From Bacillota bacterium (lineage in GTDB: Bacteria > Bacillota > Clostridia > Christensenellales > UBA1242), in contig WRCD01000005.1 of NCBI GenBank assembly GCA_009784185.1, positions 65,868-112,932 on the forward strand: DNA of 47,065 nucleotides. Direction: 5' to 3'. Positions within the stretch are counted from its first letter, which is position 1. Each line of letters begins with the position of its first letter. Positions 26,183 to 35,383 of this stretch are shown one piece after another. Under the pieces are notes generated by a model. The model was not told where the DNA came from. It saw only the letters and a program-made list of their open reading frames with translations, and made no database searches. Made by a program: the position numbers and the translations under genes.

Positions 26183-26470
26183 TTAAAGGAATACCGAAAG
26201 AATAACTATTACCGCAATTACCACAACCGCAACAATATAGGTAATTAAATACCATATACTGCGCTTGCTTCTTGCAAAGTAATAACCCGCAACGGCAGTA
26301 ATAAAGTATGCAAATATGTTGCCTACAAACACCAGCCAGCCCTGGAACGCTCCCGGTTTTGCAAAGCCAATTCCGCCAACCGCAAGACCGATTATCCATG
26401 CAAGCGCAATAAGCACAACAGCAATAAACCCAAGCACGTTTAAAAATTTTCTAAATTCCCAGTTTGCCAT
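26183..26470 (-). CDS. Unknown small membrane protein, three helices
   Basis: Not recognised. 95 residues from ATG at 26470 (MANWEFRKFLN) behind AAAAAGGAGAAACATAAA; the longer open frame to 26617 overlaps rluD and is unlikely. Three hydrophobic segments (LNVLGFIAVVLIALAWIIGLA, LVFVGNIFAYFITAVAGYYFA, WYLITYIVAVVVIAVIVILSV) with a cytoplasmic ARSKRS turn. Followed closely by another membrane protein, suggesting a two-gene unit. Confidence 0.7.
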   Translation of the reverse strand: MANWEFRKFLNVLGFIAVVLIALAWIIGLAVGGIGFAKPGAFQGWLVFVGNIFAYFITAVAGYYFARSKRSIWYLITYIVAVVVIAVIVILSVFL

Positions 26471-26510
26471 TTTATGTTTCTCCTTTTTATTTTTTATTAG
26501 TATATGATAA

Positions 26511-26539
26511 ATTTTACACAATAATATATTTTTAGTCAA
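26511..26539 (-). promoter_or_regulatory. Promoter overlapping the rluD stop codon
   Basis: TTGACT (26534-26539, containing the rluD TAA), 17-bp spacer, TAAAAT (26511-26516) on the minus strand, upstream of the 95-residue membrane protein gene. Confidence 0.6.
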
Positions 26540-27455
26540 GTTTTGCAAGGTAGTTGCTAAAATAATCGGGCAGTTCCGCATTAAATTCCATGGTTTTTCC
26601 GCTGACCGGGTGCACAAAGCTTATGTATGCCGAGTGCAGCAATTGTCCCTTAAGCCCCGTTCCGGATTTAGTATTTGGGTTGTAAACCTCATCACCAACT
26701 ACCGGGTGGCCTATAAACCGCGCATGAACCCTTATCTGATGTGTTCTGCCGGTGACCAGCTTAAACCGAACCAGCGTAAACTTAGCAAAGCGCTTTATTA
26801 CTGCAAACTCAGATTTTGCCGCTCTTCCGTCATGTTCGTTAACTACTGCCATTTTAAACCTGTCACGTTTATCTCTGCCAATATAATTTTCAATTATTCC
26901 CACGCCGGCCCGCACCTCACCTTCAAGCAATGCAACGTACTCGCGCTTGCAGGTTTTTTCGGCTATTTGCTTAGCAAGGCTTAAATGCGCCGCATCGGTT
27001 TTAGCAACCAGCATTAATCCGCTGGTGTTTTTATCCAGCCGGTGAACAATACCCGGCCGCGCAACTCCGTTTATTCCGCTTAAGTCCTTAACATGATACA
27101 GCAGCGCATTTACAAGTGTGCCGCTGTAGTTCCCTACAGCCGGATGGGTTACCATGCCCTGCGCCTTGTTAATAACCAGCAGTTCAGAGTCCTGATAAAC
27201 TATATTTAACGGCAGGTTTTCGGGTTTGATTTCGGTATCAACAACCTCGGGAACCTCAACATCAATAATATCTCCCGCACGCAACAGGTATCCCGATTTT
27301 TGCGGGCTTCCGTTTATTTCTATCATTCCGGCATCGTTTAGCAGCTTTATCCTGCTGCGTGTAAACTCCGGAAGTTTTTGCACTAAAAAAACATCCGCCC
27401 TATTGCCGGCCTCGCTCCCGCTAACTATAAACGTTTTTTTGTCTTCTGCTTCCAA
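26532..27455 (-). CDS. rluD: Ribosomal large-subunit pseudouridine synthase, RluD/RluA family
   Basis: Converts uridines of 23S rRNA to pseudouridine. About 307 residues. N-terminal S4 RNA-binding domain (ADVFLVQKLPEFTRSRIKLLNDAGMIEINGS), then the catalytic HRLDKNTSGLMLVAKTD with the invariant Asp, and the C-terminal RTHQIRVHARFIGHPVVGDEVY. Two TTG starts are possible: 27473, and 27455 which has AGAAGGGA at the better distance. In Firmicutes this gene follows lspA, as here. Confidence 0.93.
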   Translation of the reverse strand: MEAEDKKTFIVSGSEAGNRADVFLVQKLPEFTRSRIKLLNDAGMIEINGSPQKSGYLLRAGDIIDVEVPEVVDTEIKPENLPLNIVYQDSELLVINKAQGMVTHPAVGNYSGTLVNALLYHVKDLSGINGVARPGIVHRLDKNTSGLMLVAKTDAAHLSLAKQIAEKTCKREYVALLEGEVRAGVGIIENYIGRDKRDRFKMAVVNEHDGRAAKSEFAVIKRFAKFTLVRFKLVTGRTHQIRVHARFIGHPVVGDEVYNPNTKSGTGLKGQLLHSAYISFVHPVSGKTMEFNAELPDYFSNYLAKLD

Positions 27456-27490
27456 ATATTTTTCCCTTCTCAAATGTTGTGCTGCCGCCA

Positions 27491-27630
27491 GAATTCCCCT
27501 TTTTTGAAGGGGTGGATTACGAGCCGGTAGGCGAAGTAAGACGGGGTAGCCGCCGCATTAAGCGGCGCAAAATCTTTTTCACATACCCCGTCGGCTACGC
27601 CGACACCCCTTTATCTTAAAGGGGAATTTT
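27491..27630. repeat. Double-hairpin intergenic repeat, paired copy
   Basis: Edges GAATTCCCCTTTTTTGAAGG and TTTATCTTAAAGGGGAATTT, inner GACGGGGTAGCCGCC and CATACCCCGTC, hairpins GCCGCATTAAGCGGC and GTCGGCTACGCCGAC. It sits between lspA and rluD. Confidence 0.88.
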
Positions 27631-27634
27631 ACCG

Positions 27635-28138
27635 TTACTTAAACTTCCACTTTGGTTTTACAAACTGCTTTTCTTCTCCCAGTTTCTTCTTCTTAGGCTC
27701 ATACAGGAAAATTACATATATGGCTAAAAGTATACAACCAACCGTCAGCGCAATATCCGCAACATTAAATATCGGAAAGTTCATAAACTCCAAGTGAATA
27801 AAATCCCGCACATGCCCGAATGCAATCCTGTCTATGCAGTTGCCGAGTATCCCGCCAAGCAAAAACCCCAAACTCAGCCAGTAAACAGAGTTTTTTAATT
27901 TGTTGTTAAAAAACAACTCAAAAACTATTATTCCAATACTAAAAACAATTGCAAGCGGAATAAACAGCCACATTGCGCCAGCCAGCACCGACCAGCCCGC
28001 ACCGGTATTGTGTGCCGAGAATATGCCTGCAACACCTGGAATAACCGAAACAAATACGCCGTCGGTAAACGCCTTGCTTAGCATATCTATTAAAATTACA
28101 ACTCCTGCAGTAAGCAACACTGCTAATAAGTAGAACAT
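27635..28138 (-). CDS. lspA: Lipoprotein signal peptidase LspA
   Basis: Inner-membrane aspartyl protease that removes signal peptides from prolipoproteins. 168 residues, four membrane helices. The motifs FSAHNTGAGWS, GGILGNCIDRIAFGHVRDFI and FPIFNVADIALTVG carry the two catalytic Asp residues. ATG at 28138 is preferred; the adjacent GGGGTGTGTC that would serve as ribosome binding site belongs to a repeat half-unit. A GTG five codons upstream lies inside that repeat. Confidence 0.93.
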   Translation of the reverse strand: MFYLLAVLLTAGVVILIDMLSKAFTDGVFVSVIPGVAGIFSAHNTGAGWSVLAGAMWLFIPLAIVFSIGIIVFELFFNNKLKNSVYWLSLGFLLGGILGNCIDRIAFGHVRDFIHLEFMNFPIFNVADIALTVGCILLAIYVIFLYEPKKKKLGEEKQFVKPKWKFK

Positions 28139-28140
28139 GA

Positions 28141-28184
28141 CACACCCCGCCACTTCGTGGCACCCCTCTCGAAGAGGGGAATTT
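28141..28184. repeat. Intergenic repeat half-unit overlapping the lspA leader
   Basis: CACACCCCGCCACTTCGTGG and CACCCCTCTCGAAGAGGGGA-ATTT, a full inverted half-unit abutting the lspA start codon. Confidence 0.85.
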
Positions 28185-28188
28185 CTCC

Positions 28189-28605
28189 TTAGTTAATAAT
28201 TACTGTTCCTTCGGGCGCAAACATATACAACCCCTCGCTTACCTGCTCTAGCCGGCCGCCTAAAGCAAACACCGCCCCGCCAAAAAAGTCTATTCCGCGC
28301 TGCCGGATACCGTCTTCCAAATTGTTCAGGCTCACCAGCGCAGGCTGGTTTGTTTGTAAAAACCCTATTGCTTTCCGCAGTTCTAAAAAGTTTTTTGGTT
28401 CCAATATTGCCACCCGCTTTTGCTTTACATCGTTTATCTTACTTACGGCCGCCGGCAAAACAGGAGAAGAAAGCTGCTCCCATTGCCTGTCATAACTGAC
28501 CGAACCCACCGTTTTGTTTCGTACGTTCTTTTTTGCGGTGCCCAAAACCGCAGCATCTGCCGCGTCAAAACCTAACCCCTTAAAAACAAAATCCAACATT
28601 CCCAT
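28189..28605 (-). CDS. sepF: Cell division protein SepF
   Basis: FtsZ membrane-tethering factor of Gram-positives. 138 residues. A short N-terminal amphipathic stretch (MGMLDFVFKGLG) would bind membrane, then a linker, then the SepF core (VAILEPKNFLELRKAIGFLQTNQPALVSLNNLEDGIRQRGIDFFGGAVFALGGRLEQVSEGLYMFAPEGTVI). Start ATG at 28605 or 28599. Next to lspA and rluD as in Firmicutes division regions. ylmG, ylmH and divIVA, often between them, are missing. Confidence 0.9.
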   Translation of the reverse strand: MGMLDFVFKGLGFDAADAAVLGTAKKNVRNKTVGSVSYDRQWEQLSSPVLPAAVSKINDVKQKRVAILEPKNFLELRKAIGFLQTNQPALVSLNNLEDGIRQRGIDFFGGAVFALGGRLEQVSEGLYMFAPEGTVIIN

Positions 28606-28657
28606 GTGCCTATAATATCAAAATTCAAACTAAAAAGCAAATATGCATATACTCATG

Positions 28658-29443
28658 TCAAAGATTATTAAATTCAGCATAATCCGCTAAAACGCGCACA
28701 TAAGCATATTTTATCTCGCTTGTATACGGAAAACCACTTCCTTCGTAAACCCTTGTTAATGTCAGATACGACAAACTTTCTATCAGATTTTCCATTTGCA
28801 TCCTGCTCAAGCGCATATGTTTATTTGTGCTCGTGTGCATACCGGCATATGTGTCTTCGGCCATTTGTTTCAGTTTTCCTATTTCTATGGCCGCATCTTT
28901 AGCATTGGTTTTACTTATATCCAGCTTATAGCTCAATTCATACAGCTTTTTATATGTTTTCAGAAAAAAATCGTAAATCGTGCTTATACTTCTGCGCTCT
29001 AAGTTGTTCAGCCCGGATATTGTTTTAACCGGCGCGGCAATTGTATATACCTCGGCGCGGAAGTTTTCAACAAGCAGCCGCTCCTTAACCCTGTTTGCGT
29101 CGTCCATTTCATCATACACAGCTGCAATAATCCTGTAATAATCGCCGTTCCAAACGTAGCCTGCCGCACCCCGCAGGCGCACGCTTTTAGCGTAGCTGAT
29201 TGCATCCTGCTCATTAATAAACTCTTCCAGTGTAACCGCATAAAAACTCTCCCAATGTATTCTCAGCTTAATCAGGCTGATTCCGAATACGCTTGATACG
29301 TTTATTACATGAGGCATTATAAACGAACTGCTTACAACCAGAGCTAAAGCAGCACTAACAAATGCCAGTGCATATATAAACTTACTGCGCTTACGTTTTA
29401 ACAACTTAACTTCTTTATAATCTTTTTCGCTGTTTTTCATCAT
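28658..29443 (-). CDS. Membrane-anchored protein with SPOR-like domain
   Basis: 261 residues. Short basic cytoplasmic N-terminus (LLKRKRSK), one membrane helix (about 22-43), then a region at about 67-135 (FYAVTLEEFINEQDAISYAKSVRLRGAAGYVWNGDYYRIIAAVYDEMDDANRVKERL) with the beta-alpha-beta pattern and FYAV/YYRIIAAVY strands of SPOR domains, which bind denuded septal glycan. The remaining 120 residues are helical and unassigned. It lies upstream of sepF and probably acts at the division site; that is inference from domain and context. Start ATG at 29443 or 29440; no clear ribosome binding site. Confidence 0.75.
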   Translation of the reverse strand: MMKNSEKDYKEVKLLKRKRSKFIYALAFVSAALALVVSSSFIMPHVINVSSVFGISLIKLRIHWESFYAVTLEEFINEQDAISYAKSVRLRGAAGYVWNGDYYRIIAAVYDEMDDANRVKERLLVENFRAEVYTIAAPVKTISGLNNLERRSISTIYDFFLKTYKKLYELSYKLDISKTNAKDAAIEIGKLKQMAEDTYAGMHTSTNKHMRLSRMQMENLIESLSYLTLTRVYEGSGFPYTSEIKYAYVRVLADYAEFNNL

Positions 29444-29517
29444 ATAAAGTTATGCGGCTTTAAAATAAAAATTGACATATTTAATTTGCAATTTTGTTTT
29501 TGTATGATAGAATTAGA
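29444..29517 (+). promoter_or_regulatory. groESL upstream region, probable promoter, no CIRCE
   Basis: A TTGACA at 29472-29477 and a TATGAT at 29503-29508 are present but 25 bp apart, too far for one sigma-A promoter. No TTAGCACTC/GAGTGCTAA pair is found, so HrcA control is not supported by sequence. Confidence 0.35.
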
Positions 29518-29607
29518 AAAATTCCCCTCTAGCACTTCGTTATCCACACCCCGTCAGGTAGCGCCACAGGTGTCGCACCTGCCACCCCTCTTATAGAGGG
29601 GAATTAT
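29518..29607. repeat. Intergenic repeat in the groES leader
   Basis: Edges AAAATTCCCCTCTAGCAC and CCTCTTATAGAGGGGAATTA, inner CACACCCCGTC, hairpin GGTAGC..ACAGGTGTCGCACCTG. The left half is truncated. It ends about 20 bp before the groES start. Confidence 0.8.
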
Positions 29608-29627
29608 AACAAAAAAGGAGAACCTAC

Positions 29628-31548
<1,921 letters not shown>

Positions 31549-31565
31549 CAAAGACTACCCAAACA

Positions 31566-31609
31566 AAATTCCCCTCTTTGGAGGGGTGGCACTTCGTGCC
31601 GGGGTGGTT
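31566..31609. repeat. Intergenic repeat half-unit after groEL
   Basis: AAAATTCCCCTCTTTGGAGG, GGTGGCACTTCGTGCC, GGGGTGGTTT: one half-unit, just before the groEL terminator. Confidence 0.85.
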
Positions 31610-31618
31610 TAAAAAAAC

Positions 31619-31647
31619 AAAAACAGAAGCGCAATGCTTCTGTTTTT
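31619..31647. terminator. Bidirectional intrinsic terminator between groEL and fba
   Basis: AAAAACAGAAGC, loop GCAAT, GCTTCTGTTTTT: a 12-bp stem with U tracts in both directions, between convergent genes. Confidence 0.9.
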
Positions 31648-31649
31648 AT

Positions 31650-32579
31650 TTACCCCCGCCCCGCGCTTCCCAGTGCTTTTTCCATTTTGTCCATCACCTG
31701 CAGCGTTACCTGCTCCTTTGCGTAGCCAAGATAATCTCTCGGGTTAAAATTGGTTGGGTTGCGGTACAGATACTCGCGGATAGCGCCTGTATAGGTTAAT
31801 CTCAGTTCGGTATCGGCGTTTACCTTGGCTACCCCCATCTGCGTAGCCTTACGCACCATTTCATCCGGCATGCCGGTGGCTCCAATCACCTTTCCGCCGT
31901 AGATATTAATCTTATCAATGGCATCTTGCGGCGCACTGCTTCCGCCGTGCAGCACTATCGGAAAACCCGGCACCAGCCTGCTGATTTCCTGCAGAACATC
32001 GTACTTGAGTTTTGGCTCGCCTTTAAATTTAAATGCGCCGTGAGAAGTTCCGATTGCAATTGCAAGGCTGTCCACGCCCGTGCGGCGGATAAACTCTGCT
32101 GCCTGCTCGGGGTCGGTAAACGTGCCTGTGTCATGCTTTACATCATCTTCAATGCCTGCAAGCACTCCCAGCTCCCCTTCCACCTGAACCCCGCGCTCAT
32201 GGGCATAATCCACCACTTTCTTAGTAAGCGCAATGTTATCTTCGTAAGCTAAAAAGCTGCCGTCAATCATAACCGAGTTGAACCCAACTTTAATCACTTC
32301 CTTAACAAGCGCCAAGTCCTTGCCGTGGTCCAGGTGAAGCGCAACCGGCACTTTAGCTTCCTCTACCGCCGCCTTAATAACCTTGCTAAGGTAATTGCTG
32401 CTTGCAAACCTTAGCCCCGATTCGCTCATAGCTAAAATCACGGGGCTTTTTGCCCTGTTAGCGCCGTCTATAATTGCCCGCATTATTTCTATGCTGGTAA
32501 AATTAAACGCACCCACTGCGTACTTGCCTAGCACTGCTTCGCGCAGCATAACTTTAGCATCAGATAATTTTTGGGACAT
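31650..32579 (-). CDS. fba: Class II fructose-bisphosphate aldolase
   Basis: Zinc-dependent glycolytic aldolase, 309 residues from ATG at 32579 (MSQKLSDAKVML) behind AAAGGAGGAGTC; the frame to 32624 reads into an inverted arm. Metal ligands are in VALHLDHGKD, AIGTSHGAFKF and PIVLHGGSSAP; FNSVMIDGSFLAYEDNIALT and VEGELGVLAGIEDDV are family signatures. A four-helix-bundle cassette sits directly upstream of its ribosome binding site, so transcription probably enters through the cassette. Confidence 0.95.
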   Translation of the reverse strand: MSQKLSDAKVMLREAVLGKYAVGAFNFTSIEIMRAIIDGANRAKSPVILAMSESGLRFASSNYLSKVIKAAVEEAKVPVALHLDHGKDLALVKEVIKVGFNSVMIDGSFLAYEDNIALTKKVVDYAHERGVQVEGELGVLAGIEDDVKHDTGTFTDPEQAAEFIRRTGVDSLAIAIGTSHGAFKFKGEPKLKYDVLQEISRLVPGFPIVLHGGSSAPQDAIDKINIYGGKVIGATGMPDEMVRKATQMGVAKVNADTELRLTYTGAIREYLYRNPTNFNPRDYLGYAKEQVTLQVMDKMEKALGSAGRG

Positions 32580-32594
32580 AAAGACTCCTCCTTT

Positions 32595-32651
32595 AGGTAA
32601 CAGGTAACAAGGAACAGGTAACAACTATTGGTCGCTCCGCTCCGATTTAAT
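32595..32651 (+). repeat. Left inverted arm of cassette A
   Basis: Outside-in: AGGTAACA start, four heptamers, then ACTATTGGTCGC and TCCGCTCCGATTTAAT. It contains the stop codon and the last six codons of the enclosed gene. Confidence 0.9.
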
Positions 32652-32993
32652 AATCTTAGATGTTTTAATAGATGCAATTAACAACTTTAGCAATTCCCTT
32701 ATATCAGATATAAGGGAATCAAATTCTTTTTTGTCAATGTAATCTGTTTCATATAATAATTCCAGCCAATACTCGGATTCATTAGCCTCTTTTAGCGCAA
32801 TACTAAGTTTATTAGTAAAATCTGACTTAGAGGCTGCGTAACGGCTTTCGGCAATATTAGCTCCGATGCTTGTTCCGCTTCTCAACAACTGTTTGCTGAT
32901 AACAAACTCTTGTTTATTGTCCTTCAAATGCTTATATAGTTTAATTGTCCTGATTGCAAAAGCTTTGCTTTTATTAACCATTACACTGTTCAT
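32625..32993 (-). CDS. Four-helix-bundle protein (23S rRNA IVS-like), cassette A
   Basis: 122 residues of the small four-helix-bundle family found in 23S rRNA intervening sequences and as accessory proteins of retroelements. Marks are KAFAIRTIKLYKHLKD, VISKQLLRSGTSIGANIAESRYAASKSDFTNKLSIALKEANESEYWLELL and DIRELLKLLIASIKT. ATG at 32993 behind AAAGGA. The C-terminal KSERSDQ and stop are read from the inverted arm. It is about 70 percent identical by eye to the copy at 43906, with the SGTSIGANIAES and LKEA.E..YWLELL blocks unchanged. Confidence 0.92.
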   Translation of the reverse strand: MNSVMVNKSKAFAIRTIKLYKHLKDNKQEFVISKQLLRSGTSIGANIAESRYAASKSDFTNKLSIALKEANESEYWLELLYETDYIDKKEFDSLISDIRELLKLLIASIKTSKIIKSERSDQ

Positions 32994-33011
32994 AGTATAA
33001 ATCCTTTATTA

Positions 33012-33068
33012 ATCAAATCGGAGCGGAGCGACCAATAGTTGTTACCTGTTCCTTGTTCCCTGTTACCT
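33012..33068 (-). repeat. Right inverted arm of cassette A
   Basis: Reverse complement of the left arm with two mismatches. Transcription from the outside promoter should begin within one or two bases of its outer edge. Confidence 0.9.
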
Positions 33069-33076
33069 GCTCTAAC

Positions 33077-33104
33077 ATTATACCACAAATTTGTTGGCAT
33101 TCAA
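33077..33104 (-). promoter_or_regulatory. Promoter of cassette A and probably fba
   Basis: TTGAAT (33099-33104), 16-bp spacer, TATAAT (33077-33082) with extended TGGTATAAT on the minus strand. The expected start site, 7-8 bp on, falls at the outer edge of the right arm. Confidence 0.72.
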
Positions 33105-33126
33105 ATAAAATGTAAGCCGTTTTATT

Positions 33127-33154
33127 TTGTAATTTTTGCGCTTTGGTATATAAT
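33127..33154 (+). promoter_or_regulatory. Promoter of the 33189 gene
   Basis: TTGTAA (33127-33132), 16-bp spacer, TATAAT (33149-33154), 34 bp before the ATG. Confidence 0.55.
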
Positions 33155-33188
33155 ACCATTAGGATAAAATTTAAGGGGAAAGTTAGCC

Positions 33189-34259
33189 ATGATAACATTG
33201 GTTGTTATTGCACAAAATAAGTGTAACGAGCCCGCCAAAAAGCACCTTGCGCTGGAGCGCATTTTTAACCGAAGCGGTGAGGACTGGGAAGCTATTACAA
33301 TTATAAACGAGTCTCATCCGCAGCTGGCCGAATACCGCACACTTACCCAGAACACCCCGCTGCACGGGATGATTGTGCTGGACGCAAATGCTGATTATCA
33401 CAGTATGGTATATGCGGGATTAAGCACAACCGAAGAAGGCGATGTCCTGCTTATCAACAACGATACAAACCTTGATACTGTTGAACAGCTGCTTATCATG
33501 TACACGAGAAACAGCGAGCACGTTTTTGTGCGCCAGAAAGAAAACCTGTTTTTCCGATTTTTTTCCTGGCTGGGCGAAGTAACATACAATTTTGGACTAA
33601 AAATAAACGGCAGAAGTAAAGACCACCTTTGCAATCAGGGCGTTCAGCTTATAGAAAAGCGTGTTGTTGATGCCATCTGCAGTCATCCGGAAAACGCTGT
33701 TCAAATCAGGACACTGCCCGATATAAACGAAGTAAAAACAGAAGTTGCCGCATTTAAAAGTCTGACAGACACGCCAAAGCTTCCGCCGGAAACTGTGCCG
33801 GCAAGAACTCTCGGCATTGTCAGCCTGGTCTATATTCTAACTCTGCTTGCCTTGGCGGTAGTGTATCCCGCCACACAGGGCGGAGTGTTTACAGGGGCAG
33901 CCTGGTGGGTGTTTTTAGCACTTGCCATGTGGATAGGGTTGGGCTTTTTACTTGTATCGTATCTGGCTAAACAAGTATACAACTGGCGTGTGGGAACAGA
34001 TATTGTAGATGAGCGCGGCAACCTGAGATACGATGTGGTTGACCTTGCGGTAACCGGTATATTTGATGAACCCGAAGCAGCGGCTCCCGAACCTAAACAA
34101 ACTAAAACCAAATCAAAAAAAGCGGAAACAAAAGCCCCGGCCAAGAAGCCGGAACCTAAGCCCAAGCCCGCAAAGCCTGCACCGGATGTTAAGATAGTCC
34201 AGCTTGGCACAAAAAACAGCGCGCAGAACACCAAAAAACCTAAAAAGAAAGGGAAATAA
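33189..34259 (+). CDS. Glycosyltransferase-like membrane protein with Lys/Pro-rich tail
   Basis: 356 residues, function unassigned. The first 200 residues resemble a family 2 glycosyltransferase fold (GMIVLDANADYHSMVYAGLSTTEEGDVLLINNDTNLDTVEQLL) but lack a clear DXD and the usual N-terminal nucleotide-binding motif, so it may be degenerate. Two membrane helices (about 209-228 and 233-257) follow, then a cytoplasmic domain (YNWRVGTDIVDERGNLRYDVVDLAVTGIF) and about 70 residues of Lys/Pro/Ala repeats (KKPEPKPKPAKPAP). ATG at 33189 behind AAGGGGA. Two bases before the aminopeptidase start, so one operon. Confidence 0.7.
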   Translation: MITLVVIAQNKCNEPAKKHLALERIFNRSGEDWEAITIINESHPQLAEYRTLTQNTPLHGMIVLDANADYHSMVYAGLSTTEEGDVLLINNDTNLDTVEQLLIMYTRNSEHVFVRQKENLFFRFFSWLGEVTYNFGLKINGRSKDHLCNQGVQLIEKRVVDAICSHPENAVQIRTLPDINEVKTEVAAFKSLTDTPKLPPETVPARTLGIVSLVYILTLLALAVVYPATQGGVFTGAAWWVFLALAMWIGLGFLLVSYLAKQVYNWRVGTDIVDERGNLRYDVVDLAVTGIFDEPEAAAPEPKQTKTKSKKAETKAPAKKPEPKPKPAKPAPDVKIVQLGTKNSAQNTKKPKKKGK

Positions 34260-34261
34260 TT

Positions 34262-35380
34262 ATGTTGGACCCAAGACTTGTTACTCTTGCCAAACAACTT
34301 GTTAACTACTCTGTAGCAGTTAAGCCGGGAGATAAAGTGCTAATCACCTGCGGAGACTGCGACCCCAGCTTTGTGGCGTGCCTTGTAGACGAAGTATATT
34401 TAGCGGGCGGAATGCCGATAACAAAATACAGTATGAGCCCGATTGGGCTTCATGTGGCTAGACAAGCATCCGAAGATTATTACAAGTTTATGTTTAAAAT
34501 AAATAAGCCGCTTTACGAATCTATTCAATGTTCAATCAGCTGCGGAGGCGAACTTAATAAGTTTGACGGCAAAAGCATCCCGCCCGAAATCATGAAGACC
34601 GCTGCTTTAATTAATAAGCCGTTTTCTGATATAATTGACAAAAACAAAGTTCGTTGGGTAGGCTTAGACTTCCCTAACCCGTCGGTAGCACAGGAAGCCA
34701 AAATGGAAACCGAAGAATTTGAAGATTACTTCTTTGAGGTTTGTAATTTTGATTACGCTATTATGGACAAGGCGCTTACTCCGCTGGCGGAACTGATGTT
34801 AAAAGCCGACAGGGTGCGGGTTGTTGCGCCGGACACCGACCTTACTTTTAGCATAAAAGGTCAGCTTAACCGGAAATGTGTAGGACACTTTAATATCCCC
34901 GACGGCGAGATATTTACAAGCCCTATAAAAAACAGCGTAAACGGTAAAGTTAAGTTTAATGTACCGCTTAACCGTGACGGAAAGGTTTTTACAGATATTG
35001 AGTTAACCTTTAAAAACGGTAAAGTTGTTAAGCACAACTGTAGCGACAACAAGGCTTTTGAGCACATCTTAAACACCGATAAAGGTTCACGATATGTTGG
35101 CGAATTTGCGTTTGGAATAAATCCGCATATAAAAGAGCCGATGGTCAATACTCTGTTTGACGAAAAAATCAGCGGCAGCTGGCATATGGCTCTCGGCAAG
35201 TTTATTCCCGAAACGCCAAACGGCAACGAATCGGCAATTCATATGGATATGGTGCAGATTCAGACGCCCGAATACGGCGGAGGCGAAATTTATTTTGATG
35301 ATAAGCTTATTCGTAAAGACGGCAAGTTTGTATTGAAAGAATTGAAGGGATTGAATGCGGAAATACTTGGAAGGCAATAA
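34262..35380 (+). CDS. M29-family metalloaminopeptidase
   Basis: Cytoplasmic exopeptidase of the thermophilic aminopeptidase (AmpS/AmpT) family, 372 residues. N-terminal LAKQLVNYSVAVKPGDKVLITCG, and C-terminal metal-binding segments RYVGEFAFGINPHIKEPMVNTLFDEKISGSWHMALG and NESAIHMDMVQ, match the family. The glycine-rich GGGEIYFDDKLIRKDGKF closes it. GGGAAATAATT before ATG at 34262 overlaps the previous gene's end. No signal peptide. Confidence 0.92.
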   Translation: MLDPRLVTLAKQLVNYSVAVKPGDKVLITCGDCDPSFVACLVDEVYLAGGMPITKYSMSPIGLHVARQASEDYYKFMFKINKPLYESIQCSISCGGELNKFDGKSIPPEIMKTAALINKPFSDIIDKNKVRWVGLDFPNPSVAQEAKMETEEFEDYFFEVCNFDYAIMDKALTPLAELMLKADRVRVVAPDTDLTFSIKGQLNRKCVGHFNIPDGEIFTSPIKNSVNGKVKFNVPLNRDGKVFTDIELTFKNGKVVKHNCSDNKAFEHILNTDKGSRYVGEFAFGINPHIKEPMVNTLFDEKISGSWHMALGKFIPETPNGNESAIHMDMVQIQTPEYGGGEIYFDDKLIRKDGKFVLKELKGLNAEILGRQ

Positions 35381-35383
35381 CTA

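Larger units (their letters stand above)
32595..33068 (-). mobile_element. Four-helix-bundle cassette A with heptamer-array inverted arms
   Basis: A gene of 122 codons enclosed by 57-bp inverted arms that match at 55 positions. Each arm, read from outside in, is four heptamers (GGTAACA; third one AGGAACA; second GGGAACA in one arm), then ACTATTGGTCGCTCCGCTCC and GATT. The promoter sits 8 bp outside the right arm, the left arm ends next to the fba ribosome binding site. No transposase is present. The same architecture with other heptamers recurs at 43845-44328. Known relatives of this protein family occur in intervening sequences of 23S rRNA, also bounded by inverted repeats; here it is not in rRNA. 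Confidence 0.7.

Noticed and set aside
26471..26617. Long N-terminal extension of the three-helix membrane protein
   Set aside because: It would overlap rluD, and the ATG at 26470 has a clear AAAGGAG.
29521..29545. CTAGCACTTCG in the groES leader as half of a CIRCE operator
   Set aside because: No matching GAGTGCTAA at nine bases; it is part of the hairpin repeat.
32625..32993. Four-helix-bundle gene as accessory protein of a diversity-generating retroelement
   Set aside because: No reverse transcriptase, template repeat or variable repeat nearby in either cassette.
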